Translations under genes and position numbers: made by a program
Notes under the pieces: generated by a model
The model's input: the letters and a program-made list of their open reading frames with translations, nothing else
What the model was told of the DNA's origin: nothing
Databases searched by the model: none
Part shown: in pieces, positions 36,272-49,232 of the stretch
Layout of the letters: each line of letters opens with the position of its first letter
How positions within the stretch are numbered: position 1 is the stretch's first letter
Assembly (NCBI GenBank): GCA_013399855.1
Contig: VXAY01012532.1
Location: 1,211,163-1,275,162 of the forward strand
Source of the DNA: Oxyruncus cristatus
Taxonomy: Eukaryota > Chordata > Aves > Passeriformes > Cotingidae
Length of the DNA: 64,000 nt
Reading direction: 5' to 3'

Positions 36272-39200
36272 TTTTTCCTCAGACCTCAGCTCTCCCTTTT
36301 CACTAGAATGGACAATAAACAGACATAGTTTAAGATATCATGTGGACATATCCCATGACAGCCCATTTTAAGTTTATCCTCTCACACGTATGAAAAAAAT
36401 TATCTTCTCCTAATCATCTGTGTGCAATCCAAAAGATTTTGTCCTTAAGCTCATGACACCTTAGACTTGTGTCTTTAAGTTTTTCTAACTCATTACTCAG
36501 ATATACCTCCTGCATAGCCACCTCAAACACCACATTTTTAATCTCTGCTGCTGTGCAAGACCACACTCACATTTGGCCATTGGGTGATGGGGCAAAGTGG
36601 CACCTCCAACTGTGGCTCTGGGTGGCTGATAGGCATAGGCTCTTCCCTGATCCCCATGGACTCCTCTGATTCCTCTTGGAGTTACAGGAGATGCTGCTTT
36701 GCAAAAGGCTGCCTGTATGCTTTACCATGTTCATTCCTTGCTTCTGTTCCTTATACTCAATTCAAATACTGAGGTTTTAGATCTCTATCTTTGTTACTGT
36801 CTGGAACAACACAAAGCTTCTGGTGTTGCTCACATGCTTATTTCTGCCAGCTAATATGTCTGGATCCCCAACAGTTAGCAGAACTGTGCTGGAGGTGTGA
36901 ACTGGCAGTTCTGTCAGACCTGGCATGTACTCCTTTGAGAAATATATTACCTACTGGAAAGCATCCTTAAACTCTTCCTCATTATTTTGTTTCTTTTAAC
37001 AATGCATCTTCTCAGGATGATAATTTACAAAAATGAATGCCTATGTTTGTTTTTCAGAAATTGTGAATTTTCCAAGTTCTTTTTCCCCACACACTTAGTT
37101 TTCTTCCTTTCTTAATAGGAGAAAGATCACTCCTATTTAACCTTGAATCTAACCATTTACCTTCTACCAACTGTGACTTTTCTTTCAGAGATAATATCAT
37201 GGTTTCTGGCAACTCAGAGACTTGTGCACCTGTGTCCCACTTAAAATGAATAAATGTTTCATTTGCCTTTGGACTGGTGGTTAATCATCTTCTGATTCAA
37301 TGTCCAAAATCTCCTGTTTCTTCCTTCAGACTCTCCTGGCACCAGTAAACTCTTATAATATGGTGTAATTACTTCCAGTGTCTTAATTTTCTTCTGAAGG
37401 CCAGGCACTGATTGTTCATTGCAATGCATGGAACTGTTTCATGGATATTGATTTTCATTTCCACATGTTTTATTTTGTCCTGTATCATCTTTTGCATATT
37501 CTGTGTCAGAATTGCTTTCAAAATAAAAATCTAAGTAAATTTTTGAAGAGTAGAAACTGCATGCCCTATTAATTACTGTCTTCTGTTTCAGATTTCCAAT
37601 GTGATTTGCTATACAGAAACTTAGCCTCCAAAATTTGAGGTGTTTTAGCCCCCTGTAAGTCAGAAAGTCTTGTATCCTCCATTCTGTGACTAAGAACACC
37701 TCTCTTTCCTTTCATATAACATGGAGCAGAGCATTCCTCCACTCCTGTGGGAGTTTCAGAGCCTGCCTTAGAAAATTCTGTCCTGGTGTTCATGAAGACA
37801 GTGAAGTTCTGCTCAATGTACTCTACATCCCTCTAAAATTTCATATATTTTTTAAGTCATTATATTTATTATTCAAGTTTTTGTTTGTTTGTTTTTGTTT
37901 ATTTCCCTTCTGGCATTCTGCATCAATTCGGAAACATAAGTATCAAAGTGCTTGACAAATGTCTGGTTTAGGTTGTAATATCCCAGTCATTAACTCTTGA
38001 TTGATGCATTTCCAGATCCCCCAGTAATTTATTTTTGATCCAGATCAGGTGTGGTTATACAAACACTGGTTCATAACCCTAGAAGCACGGAACACCGTGT
38101 TAGTGCTGCCTTTACGCTGCGTGAGTTTTGATCTTACACTATAGACTCCAAGCCTGACACTAATGTGCAGTCAGACCATGACCTTAGTGCCCAAGTTGTA
38201 AGCTGACAGCACGGTGTAATCTGAGCCTCAACAGCGTACAATGCATTCTCTGCAGCTTTTGCAAGGGTATGTGAAATCTGTAACTCCCCACTAGTTTAAG
38301 GAACTTACACAAAGGAACCACAGTCAAAGCTGAAGATGTGTAACACTGTATTTTTCTTCATACACAATGATACAGGACTTCTGCATGCTTAATATAAACT
38401 TTGAAATTTTTTTTTTGCATTTCCTAGTAAGTTTCTCATTAATCTGTAATTTTTTCCCTGCTTACGTATTTCAGAGTCCAGAATTGCGTCATCACAGTAA
38501 CTTTGTGTCTGAATGCCAACTTAACTATACATTTGATGAACGTCAGTATAGATTTAAATTGACTTTCAAACTCATTAAAATGCTCTTTAATATTACTGAT
38601 TTTTTTCCTGCGAGGTATGCCTTTAACTTATATTGTAGTTTTAATCTATGAAGTGTTTTAAACAGGAAGAAGGTTGCGGGTTAACCAAGGAATATTTTAC
38701 TTCAGAAATCCTGTCGTGAAAGGGGGGACATAATTGTCCTCAAAGAGAGCTCGCTGTAGGAGGACAGCATCTATTTCCACACTGTCTCTTCTGCAGAACA
38801 CAGTTTATTATACTTGTCTTCATTCTCTCATTTGCAAAACAGGTGTGGGAATGTATTTCAATGTGCTTAGGGTCACAACTAGGAAGAAACATTCCTGAAC
38901 ATATTCTTGATGTCTCTCTGAGTGCCAATACCAACCTTATTTCATAATTTACAAAAGGCCTCAGTTGCTGACTAGAGGATTGGGAAGATTTGAAACCTGA
39001 TGTTGTGTAAATTGCTCTTTCTGGCTTTGATAAGGAAAGTAGAACATTTGGAAGATGATACACTGGGATAAAGACATAAAGATATGAGCCTGGAAAGGCT
39101 CTCACGGGATCATGTAGATCTTTTGATTCTAGTGGGTGAAGGTCACCTATTAGTTACATTGGATTCCAAGCTTCCCCAGAGTTGAGTTGGTCTGTGCTGA

Positions 39201-42200
39201 CTTATCACCTTTTGTGCCATCATTTTTGCATAAAAGCATCCTAATGCAGTGAAGCCTGAGTGCTTTTGGATGCATAAGCAATGGACCCAGTGAGAGATGA
39301 GGATGCAAGGATGGGAGTCTCATGAGTGGAGGTGGAGTGGCAAGCAGGATACAGAGACAATGCTGAACTGGAGTAGGCTGAAGGGAGCATTCATCCCATT
39401 GTGCTCATTACTGTGATCAACTGAAAGGCTGTGTGCTATGAGTTACTGCAGACAGGGCTGAGAGATAACCTTTGAGAAGATAGGATGGGAGGTGTGGAAT
39501 CCTGTGCCTTGGGGGCCAGACTGTATATAGAGACATGGGAGACCTGGAGTGATAGCACAGAAAAACCAATTATTTGCGACAATCAGTCATTTACTGCACA
39601 CATCAGTATAAAAATCATTCTTTTCATCCGTTGTTAGATGGCCCTGTAGCATCTCCCTTCTCTACTCTCAGAGGAGAGCTCTGCAGATTTTCTCTGAAGC
39701 TTCACAAGTATTCTGCCTGGATTTGGAGTAAAAAAAGTTGTGGATTTTGAACAGGAAAAATTCAGTTGTGAACTAAATCCATGTGTGAATACTGAAAATT
39801 ATATTCCGTGGGGAGGTAAATGGATTTCTGAGGTCTGCAAGCTTAGAAGACTGGAGAATTGCCAGAAACCTGGCAAGGTGACATTGTCATCATTCTACAA
39901 TTACTGTGGTATAACATAACCTAAGTTTTCTTGAGAGGAAAACAATCCATACTGAGCTTGTACAATAAGCCTCTGTAAAGCACTTCCATTTTCAGGAAGC
40001 TACAGTATAGACAGTGCTTTGAACTGGAGTAAGTCATGAGGTTAACAGAGGGCTCCATGGAACCTGAGACCATACTTGAACAAATTCCAGTCAACCAAGA
40101 GCAACTTATAGTTCAACACTTTGAATTCATAGTTTTCCAGTAAGACTTTAAAAATATATAAGAATATATAGGAATATTCATCATCATCATCATCATCATC
40201 ATCTATAAGGATATATATAATATAGATATATAAAAACATAGAAGAATACCACACATTTATGTGTACACAGACACAAAAGTGAAATCTGAAAGAAGGGGAG
40301 CCTAGTAGACAGAATCTAAGCTTATTTTCTTGGCAAATGTAAGGATTTTACTTTTCAGATAACTGTAATGTTCCTTAGTTTATGTGCGGTGGTGACTTTA
40401 GAAGTTAATACCTTGAAGGCTTGATATAAACATTCAAAATTTGGTTTATATGGTGAAAAATGTATTGTGCCAATTGGTTGATTTTCTACTTTTTTTCTCC
40501 CTGCTGATTACAACAATAAAACTAGCATTAAAAAAAAAAAAATCCTTAATTTAACTTCCTGGGAAAGAAATGTATGAGAACTAATCTAGATTGTTATACT
40601 TCCTTGTAATAGAAAACGTACAGGTGTCCTTGCTACATGGCATATAAAAAGTATTAAGACAAGGAAAATTCCTTATGTTTTTCACCGAGTAGAGGCGGTT
40701 TTGACTATAGGTCACACAGAGAAGAACTGCGCTCATCAATTCACTTTTTTGTCTTGCATAGACTGCAAGACTTGCATAGAAATCCTGGACTGGCAATTAT
40801 AAAGGTAGGAATGCTGATTATTTGGCCAGTGATTAGCTGTCATACTAACAGGGAACATCTACAAATATTTCAAGAAAAATCTAGTAAATTCTTGAAGAGC
40901 ATGCACACAGAACCACACAGAATGACGATCTTTAATAAGGTTCAGAAAATCTCCTTTCAGTAGCTACATAAGACCAGGAAGGACATGAACTGAGGAATTT
41001 AACCACTTATCTCTGCTTCCCAAAAAATTACAAAAATTTTTTTAACTGATCAAAACTTGTATCCTCTTTAGCTATTTCACACTCTTACTGCAGGAGAGCA
41101 ATGGAAAAGGACTGACTCATGCCCAATAAATACAAAAAAGCATGCTCAGGCACAAGCCCTGGATTTGTCACAGGAGTGATTAGGGAAAAAAAAGCATGTA
41201 GAAAATACACTCTAAGAAAAGCCAACAAGGATTTTCATCACTACTTCTACTCTGAGCAGTCCAGCATTAAAACAGGCTTGCATAAGGGAATGGGAAATGG
41301 GAAGAAAAAGGCTCCTGGGGTGACTGGGTAATGTTTAGATTGATAAAAGAGATTGACATTGAGTAGATATTCCTTGCATCGCAGTATTACCTCATCTCAT
41401 ATTCAGTAGGGAGCAGTGGGAATATTTACTAAAACTACAAAAAGGCAAGGTGACTTTCTTGTACAGAACTGAAAAAATGATATTGAAAATGAAAATAGAG
41501 AAACCAGATAAAACTTAATGAAAGCATTATTATGGCTTTGTCTAAATTGCAACTTTCATCAAATCCTGACATATTTGTAAAAAAATGTAAAATATAAATC
41601 CAGACACAGTAGAATCAATAACAATTACAGAAATTCATCACTCTGTGCTGTTCAAAGCAACACGCTGCAAGGTGTGTATTTATACACCATGACAGTACAC
41701 AAACGATAATTTTTGTAAATCAAATTGTTATATTCAAGCATATTTGAGTCAAACGTGTCACCTCACATTTTTAATGCCCACCGAGTTGGCTTAGAGTTTT
41801 GCCGTTAGAGAAAATTATTTATAAAACTATGTGTATGTTGAGCATACAATGTGTAAAAATAGATACACTAACTGGAAACAATTCTAATTTACATTCTGTT
41901 CAATTATTTTGGTTTACATTTGCTGTGTTCCAAATGGTCAACATTTTTTTCATTCATTAATTCAATCAGTCCTGCTTTTGTTTCTGTTTTAGCTAAACAA
42001 AGTCTAAAAAGTCCCATTGTTGCTGTTGCTGTGTTTCCAAAACATCCCGTGGAATGTCCAATTCACTACATATTTGGCTATTTTTCATGTGCTTTTTTTC
42101 AATGTTCAGTCTGCATATCATGCTATGTTCTTTCTGGCATAAATTGTCTGAATTTCCTTCCTAGCCTCTCTGTTATTGGTTCATGGCATACTTAATTTGA

Positions 42201-42678
42201 TCATGATACAAATATAAATATTAAATGTGTATATTATGCATACCAGATTAATCTTGCAGAAAAGTCTGGGGTAAATATGTTTCAGAAATGTTTACTTTCT
42301 TCAGCTATTTGATTGATTTAAAACCATATTTCTTTGGTTTTGTTTGTGCCTATTTGGTGTACATGTTCCATAAATAGTTTTGTAAATGCTCTTCATTAGA
42401 TGCTCTTATAGTTGCCAGAAACATAATTCATAATTCATATTCCAGCATTTTGCCATTCTTGCTGTTCTAGCTTGTGATCCTCTAAGATACCCTCCACTTA
42501 TTTGTTCTACAATGAAATGGCTCAAGACCTAGACAGGGCTAAAGTAGTGAGGCTAAGTAAATGAACCAATGTCTGCACAAACAGATCTTGCCTTACTGCA
42601 AAAACTATCCAGTCAGAAAACAAAGCAGTGGAAAATGTAAATAATCATTCCATACCATTTGTGAACCACCTGCAGGCC
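36272..42678. other. Non-coding AT-rich DNA with a CAT microsatellite
   Basis: No gene or dated mobile element was recognised. (CAT)8 lies at 40179-40202 and produces an artefactual run of aspartates on the minus strand. The open frame at 38740-39105 (minus, 121 codons) has no family resemblance. The interval 39140-39560 is richer in G and could be diverged repeat DNA. Confidence 0.5.
40179..40202. repeat. (CAT)8 microsatellite
   Basis: Eight uninterrupted CAT units are set in AT-rich sequence with nearby TATATA runs. It is likely polymorphic in length. Confidence 0.95.
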
Positions 42679-42707
42679 AATTTCTTCAGTTATTCACTGA
42701 AGAAATT
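42679..42707. repeat. Perfect 12-bp stem with 5-nt loop
   Basis: AATTTCTTCAGT (42679-42690), loop TATTC, then the exact reverse complement (42696-42707). It lies about 250 bp upstream of the candidate exon at 42961. It is too short for a microRNA precursor. It could be a small foldback relic or a structured site in a transcript. Confidence 0.7.
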
Positions 42708-42960
42708 AATGTATCCTTGCAGACAACAAGTATGAGAGACAAATATGATCTGCTCATACAATTCAGATCAGAGGGGATTCAGCAGCAAACAAGACAGAAT
42801 CAGGTAGGAATCTTGCAGGCTGAGTTTTAGTTCTTCAAATACGGTTTAAATTAGATATAAGTAGCTAATGTATTTTACACCTAGGACCAGAATTCACATA
42901 AACTAAGGGAAAAGTTAAATTAATCAATCAGTCTGTTATAATGTTTTCCTGTTTTTCTAG

Positions 42961-43085
42961 GTAGGACATAAACACTCAATGAAAAATAATCTTTTTACAA
43001 GGAAAGATGACATTCAGTTCAGAAAATGAGAATGCTTTGTAGTGTTCTTCTGATAGTGCTTACTGAAGCATCTGCATTTTGTATG
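42961..43085 (+). CDS. Candidate first coding exon with a secretory signal peptide
   Basis: A strong 3' splice site (TTTTCCTGTTTTTCTAG ending at 42960) is followed by 65 bp of possible 5' UTR. An ATG at 43026 then opens 20 codons that end exactly at a consensus 5' splice site, ATG|GTAAGT, at 43085/43086, in phase 0. The 20 residues look like a signal peptide: a basic residue at position 2, a hydrophobic core CSVLLIVL, then a small-residue cleavage-type region EASAF. An exon 2 with the end of the 5' UTR, the signal peptide and a phase-0 donor is usual in genes for secreted proteins, including the SCPP family, but that architecture alone does not identify the gene. A phase-0 acceptor TATTTTTAG at about 43361-43369 could supply a next exon of about 34 codons before a stop. 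Two upstream ATGs with short frames weaken the call. The gene is not recognised. Confidence 0.27.
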
Positions 43086-46000
43086 GTAAGTAATTTATTA
43101 CCTGTTTTTAGGGCAACTTAGTAACAAAGTCCAGACATAAAAAAACCTGGTATTTTAAGCCAAAACCCACAATCTTTCAGGAACTAAATGTAAACACTTG
43201 TAAGGTCACTTTCAACAGAAGATACATTGATTAGACACAAAAAAGGAATGAAAAAGAACTTTAAAATATTAATAGGTCTATAGCTAGCTTTCATAACAAA
43301 CATTAGGGATTTCAGGATTCCATTGTTACATAAAACTGCTCGTCTAGAATAATTTGCCTATATTTTTAGGAGAGCAGACTGCTGGAATTCATGTTGCTCA
43401 GTACATCACTTGTTTTCCAAAAGTCATACAAACTGAAGGAAGTGACTGCATATATTGACATTAGAACTTTGTAAATTTAAAACTGTAATGGGCACAGACC
43501 TTCTTAGCATCTACAAACCAGAAGAGATTTCTTTATGTGAAAGCTTATTGAAATTATTCAAAAACATATGTTGTAAACTCTTACTTCAACTGGAAAATGA
43601 TACTTCTCTCCAACACTCCATTCTCCCACAACTTAAGAAAATAACCAAAACAAACAGGTGAAAAGTCCATGGAAATTAAAGCCTAAAGACAAAAAATACG
43701 TTACTAATACAAAAATATAGTTGCCCTGAGGAGATGTTTCAAGAGTGAAAGTCAGTTTTTGAAAAGCACTTTGAAGAACATTATGTTGTGAAGAAGGTTG
43801 TCAGAATGCAAATGTAGTGATAATTCAGACAGTGTACACGCTCTTCTGCCAACAAAGGGGGATATTTATGATTTATCACACATAAAAATACTCACCTGTC
43901 TGAAGAGAAATTTTTTTGTTGTTGTTGTCTCTTTTTAATAATGTCCTCTAGGCAACCCGGGAATGATAATATGTGTTGCAATGTTCAATGCCAAGCCTGT
44001 CATTTCACTGTTCAAGGGAAGCACTCTAGTTCAATAAAAAATGCTCAGAACAACCTGGAACAGCACACCCCACTGTATTGCAAAGCACAGTCTCACTTCT
44101 CCTAGGAGAGAGAGTAAACCCTGCAACAGTTTTCTGCAGAAAAGAACAGTTCTAAATGACCGCAACATTGCATTAATAACGCTACTCGCTGCGAGGGCTG
44201 CACATAACAGGTACAAATGAGGCTGACTTCCACAAAGGGAATTATCCAGCATTTTGTGGCAGCATGTTCCAGGCACCAATTACATGAAAGAGATAAACAG
44301 GAGCAATGCTTGACCCTCAAGCACTATGCGAGCTGCGAGCTGCTACCCTTATACAGTAAAAAGAAAACTCAGCCCAAAGTGCTTGAAGGCGTGACACAAG
44401 TGGTGGGTGGGAGAACAGAAGCGATAAAGCTCTTTCTTCTTCCTTCTTTATCCTGTCTCAAACACTCTGACTTGATGCTCAGAGCATACACCTACTGCTC
44501 CCCTGGACTATACAGGAATGGAGACATATCACGGCAGCACTTCACCACAGTCAACTATTGATGCTGCAGAGCATAGAGATAATTTGGGGTAATCCTATCC
44601 AAACAGGCTTATATGGCCTCTGGGACCCAAAGTAATAATACTGCAGTTTTACGTGGTGTAAAGCGGATGTATCTTTCCTCTCATGAGATGGAGAACCAGA
44701 ATGTAAAGCCAGTCTCAAACCTTAACTGACTAAAAAGCAGGTAACTAAACTGACATTAACTTCTGATGACAAACTGGTAAAGAAATGTAATTGCCTACTG
44801 TGGACTCCAATCTTCTCTTGCATGTATTCAGATTTGTTTTGGCAACTTTTTAATTGGAGAAACACCACATTTTGCACCATATCATACACTTCCATTTCTG
44901 TCAGTAGAACTGTAAAAAACTAATGTGTAAAAACATAAATGTTCCTAGATTTGCTCTTCCAAAATGTTAGGTGCAGTTTGCCATGGAAAAGTAAATTAGC
45001 AACATATGCAGTTGCAATATTTCCATAATAAACTGGAAGTGAATGAATAATTGTGATACATTTTACATTTAATTGATTTATGTTGTCTTAAAAGCTAAAT
45101 GCTAAACTATAAAAAGGAAATTTTTAAAAAAATTATCCTCACTGACAACTTGAAATGTTATTTTAATTCTTCACTGAGATCCTTTCTGCAGTTACATGAT
45201 TTTCAAGTCCTGTTGTAAAACGTTTTCAACAAAATCACTAAGAAAAGTTTTCTATAGAAACCCATTCTTAAAATACATCTTAGATGGAATTACAAAAGTC
45301 AATCAAAATTTTTGTCTCACAGTCTACATTTATAGGTTCTGTATTGAATCAATGGGCTGTGCAGAAAGAGTTATTAATTAACTTCCCTTTCTTCAACACA
45401 TAGCTCATCAATAACGGATGTACTGCCTACAAAGTGCTGATAGAGGTGGCTAATTGGGGAAACATACCACTTACATAAATTTAATTCTTTGTTTTAAAAT
45501 GTTCTATAAAATTTCTGCACAAAGGAAAGGAAGGAAAGGAAATACAAGTGGAAATTATAAGTTAATACAAACACAAAGTGAAGTCTTGCTATGAAAATAT
45601 TCTGTTAAAGTACTGTAACAAGTGTTGCTTTTTTTAAGAATAAAGGCTAAATCTTACTTTACTTATTCATAAAATCAGTTATAATGGTGTTCATGGGAAT
45701 TCTACCATTGGATTCAGTGAAAGTACAGGCTGTGACACTTCTGTTATTCTTAGGAACAAAAGTGCCATTTAACTCTGCACTGCTGTAGTCAGTGCCCTCA
45801 TTGTTAAAGGACTAGTGAGAGGAGAAGAGAAAATCCTGAGAGTTTTGATGCGTTAAAAACATCTGAAACAAACAAAAAAAATGAACAAAAAGCCATCTGA
45901 ACCTTCTTTTAGTATATGTCAGGAAGATTTGAATGATGAACCAGTGTTCACAGTAATTTCTATACTTTTCAACTTCAATATGTCTAGATAAAGGAAGCGT

Positions 46001-47977
46001 ACACAATCTCTTTGCCCCCAGAAATGTAAATTTGGAACTGTCCTTGTACAAAAGATATTTGATCATCCACACTGTTTGTCTTCAGCAGATGCTTTTGTAT
46101 CCAAGCCTGCTCCCATAGAAATCAACAGAAATTAGGCAGTGACTCAAATGAAGACGACACAGGTTTTCATTACGTTGTTGGACAGACATTTTTTAATTAA
46201 ATCAAGAATCTGTCTAGGGGTAATCTTAGTGATACACGTTTTTTATTACATGACTCTGTACCAATATTCCTATTCTCACATTAAAGCTAAAATTTCTGTG
46301 AAAGGGAATGTTTGCATTTTTTATTTGCTTTTATTTACAATTTTTAATCATTAACAGCATAGTAACAAGCTTCCTAAAATCAACCTTATAACCCTTACTA
46401 GCTAATTATAGTCTGCCAATAAACACTGAAGAGCTTAAAATAGATAAAACTTGGTTTATATGCTGCTCATTGAGTGTTTTGTGAGTTGTGTTCTTTGAAT
46501 TGATACCCACACCTTGGAGTATAAAGAGGTTAACAAATGGCACATTAGTCAAGTAATGTACAGCTCTTTCTGCACTTCTTAACATTTGTGTGTCCTCTTG
46601 ATGACTTCAGCCTTTCTAAGACTAACAAGTGAATTTAGGATTTATAGTTGAGAAACAGCATGGTTGCTTCTGCTATCAGTCTTTATTCATTCCTCTAATA
46701 ATGGGAGGTGTAATAAACAACATAGATTTACAACTGTACATTTTAATTATTGTTTCTGAAGGTTTGTATATCAGGAGAGGTGATCACTGCTCCTTTCTGA
46801 TTTGGAATTTTCTCCTTCAGTGCCAGACACTACCAAGTTATTCAGTAAGCAGACAGCTTTGCTCTTTTCATCAGTGATTCATGAAAGAGTTGATGGTGTG
46901 TTAAGGCCATCTGAGCTTCAGTCTAACAGTCTGATTTATTGGCTCAGTAGATTTACTGCATCTTGATTTTCTTGATAAATTCCATGTGAAACCCAATACC
47001 AGCTGCCCTGACAACATCTTTATCTACCTGAAAAAGTTCATGTTGGTCCAGGTGCAAAGAGAAAATGACATATATAAACCTGAGAATTTTGTAATGAAAA
47101 CTTTAAAAGTTTCACAGATTTCACATACAGAATTTTTTAAACCACAGATAAACTGTAGTTACATTTAGAGGTGATATTTTGCTTTTGGACAGTCTCTGTT
47201 AATCTTACACAAAGATACTAAATAATTGTATCTTGTTAGCATGTGTTAAATACAAAAAGAAATGGAAAGTCCCTGCTTATTATACATAACCACTGTGACT
47301 GTAATTGCAAAAGACTGAAAAGAGACAAATTAATGATAAACTATTAAAAAAAAACCCCTTGGATTACACAACAAGTACAAAATAGATGTTGTGCAGAAAA
47401 CAGCTTGATTTCCAGGAGTGAACAGTGTATTAGATTGTTGCCCTAAAAAAAATTGTCACTTTCACAGCTAGTTCCTAAATTTAAAATGCGAATCTCCTGT
47501 TTATTTACTGAAAGTTCATGCTTTCCTGTGCTCTGACTGAATATAATTGCATTTCTTCCTACACTTCATAAAGAACAATAATATACTGTACAGTAACTGC
47601 AAATCTTTGAGATATTTGCCCATATAATCTTGTCTACATGTTTCATATTTATGATTTTAACAAATTCTGGAAAATAGCATGCCTCATGATGTGTACATAT
47701 ACTGTACTTTCCTACACAAGAACATATGCAGTACACATTTACATTTAATTGGGAATCCAGAAACCATTTTCTGATTTACTTCAAATGCACATTTCTGAGG
47801 AAATTATGGTATATCATACAATTTCACTTGGATAAAACAACATAAGCTTACTGTAAAATCAATAAATAAATAAACCTAGAATTAGTTACCACTCCTAGCA
47901 ATTAGTTTAAGGCATTTGCTGTTTGGATGAGTGTATTAAGGGAAGGGTCCACCTGTGGAATATAAACCACAGGACAA
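43086..47977. other. Non-coding DNA with faint old repeats
   Basis: No gene could be supported beyond the candidate exon upstream. The 44000-44330 stretch contains several CpGs and little low-complexity sequence and could be regulatory, but there is no specific evidence. At 45689-45735 there is a faint fossil-repeat motif (ACCATTGGATTCAGTGAAAG). An AAAGGAAAGG-type purine run lies near 45521-45541. Confidence 0.45.
46106..46140. mobile_element. Short relic of fossil palindromic repeat
   Basis: CCTGCTCCCATAGAAATCAA followed by CAGAAATTAGGCAGTGA resembles the centre and one arm start of the same repeat type as 8795-8866 (a CTCCCATTGAAATCAATGG-AGTTAGGC order). Only about 35 bp is left, so the call is tentative. 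Confidence 0.35.
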
Positions 47978-48589
47978 AAGTTTGTAGACCTATGAATGAT
48001 AATCAGAAGTGACTGAAGTAAATAACAGACTGAACTGAGAGAAGAAATCTGTTAAATAGATTTCAATAATGATATCAGAAGAAATCTTCGAATGCTGGGC
48101 ATACGCATTCTAAGAGTTCTGTTGCCTTGTAACATAAAGCAGTGAGTGGAATGTCATTCTCCTGCTGATATCATGAACAGCATCACTGTGTTGGTGAGAC
48201 AAATGTCTTTTCCAGATTCATACAAACATTGCAGACAGCCTTGAAGAGGATGCAGGTTTATACTGGGAAGACTGGTGTACAATTTTGAGGCCAATCTTCA
48301 TAATGTTGGTGGGTTTCCTTGGATGTTTAAGTTCAATGATAAGGTGCTCTGGAATTCCTGTGAAGAAAATGCCTCAGAGCTCTTGAATTGAAAAAGAGTT
48401 GTGAAGATATTGTGCATAGTAATTTTTAATAACCTATGCCTCTCAGGATGTCTGATGCTTGCTAATCTTTTTGATCATCAGGAATTAATTTCAAGGCTTT
48501 CAGGGAGAAAGCAGCAAGAAGCATAACTGAGGTATCCTAAATCTCAGAAGGATTTTACTCTTTTTCTTAGAGTACACTGAAATACAACA

Positions 48590-49138
48590 TTGACAGAGAT
48601 AACAAGTAGGGATAAGCAAATTCAAAGAAAACAACTTATTCAGCAGTTGCCTGGAGATACAGAATACAGACAGACCAATCTGAGTTGGTTATGTCAGATG
48701 GTGAGGGAACTGCAGCTGGATTCCTGGAGAATTAGGCCATTTTCCTGTATGGCAGGAAGCATGGGAATTTTGGAAACTGTTAAATTTGAATGGATTTCAG
48801 AAACTAAGGGAGTTAAAGTCACAGTTCTAAGGGTCAGGTGGCCAGTTTAAATGGGCAACTATACCTCAGTTCTGATTTGGTTACAAACACTGAAAATTCT
48901 TCATGGCCCACAGCACAGAATGGATTTGCCTCCTTTCAGAGCTCTAGAATATGTATCAGGAAGAAGGAGGACATATATCAGTAAGAATGATAAGATGCAT
49001 GGGATAAAGAGATTTAAAGATACTAACAAAGACAGGGTACTCAGTTACTTCCCAGGGAAAAGGAAGTTGGAAGCACTACACTACAACAGTGAAGTTGGCT
49101 ACTTCACATGTAAGCAGGGAAGATTTTCTTGGTGCTGA
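48590..49138 (+). other. Two in-frame open frames separated by one stop; unidentified
   Basis: Reading from 48590 the frame stays open for 86 codons, meets a single TAA, then restarts with ATG at 48851 in the same frame for 95 more codons. No domain is recognised; the product is mixed and charged (SGRRRTYISKNDK, FPGKRKLEALH). An almost unbroken 183-codon frame is a little unusual in this AT-rich setting and could be a decayed coding relic, for example from a mobile element or processed transcript, or it may be chance. The copy at 50779-51327 is the assembly duplicate and is not independent support. Confidence 0.2.
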
Positions 49139-49169
49139 TCCTATCTTACCACTCGCCCTTAGCATCAGT

Positions 49170-49232
49170 GATCTCTGAACAATATCATGAAGACCATCTA
49201 ATTCCAACCCCCCTGCCACAGGCAGGGACGCC
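49170..49232 (-). mobile_element. CR1 LINE 3' tail, cut off by an insertion
   Basis: GACCATCTAATTCCAACCC, then CCTGCCACAGGCAGGGACGCC, reads as the reverse complement of the CR1 3' UTR (consensus order: GACCATCTAGTTCCAACCCCCCTGCC, then GGCAGGGACACC). CR1 homology stops abruptly at 49232, directly before TGTAAGAC. The consensus continues at 53298 (TCACCTTCCACTAGACCAG). I therefore read this as the distal end of the CR1 at 53298-53795, split by an insertion. The assembly duplicate lies at 51359-51421. Confidence 0.8.

Noticed and set aside
40042..40254. Open frame with a poly-aspartate run
   Set aside because: The aspartates come from the (CAT)8 microsatellite read on the minus strand.
42961..43085. 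Assignment of the candidate exon to a named SCPP or hormone gene
   Set aside because: Only the exon architecture and a generic leader fit; 20 residues of signal peptide cannot identify a family.
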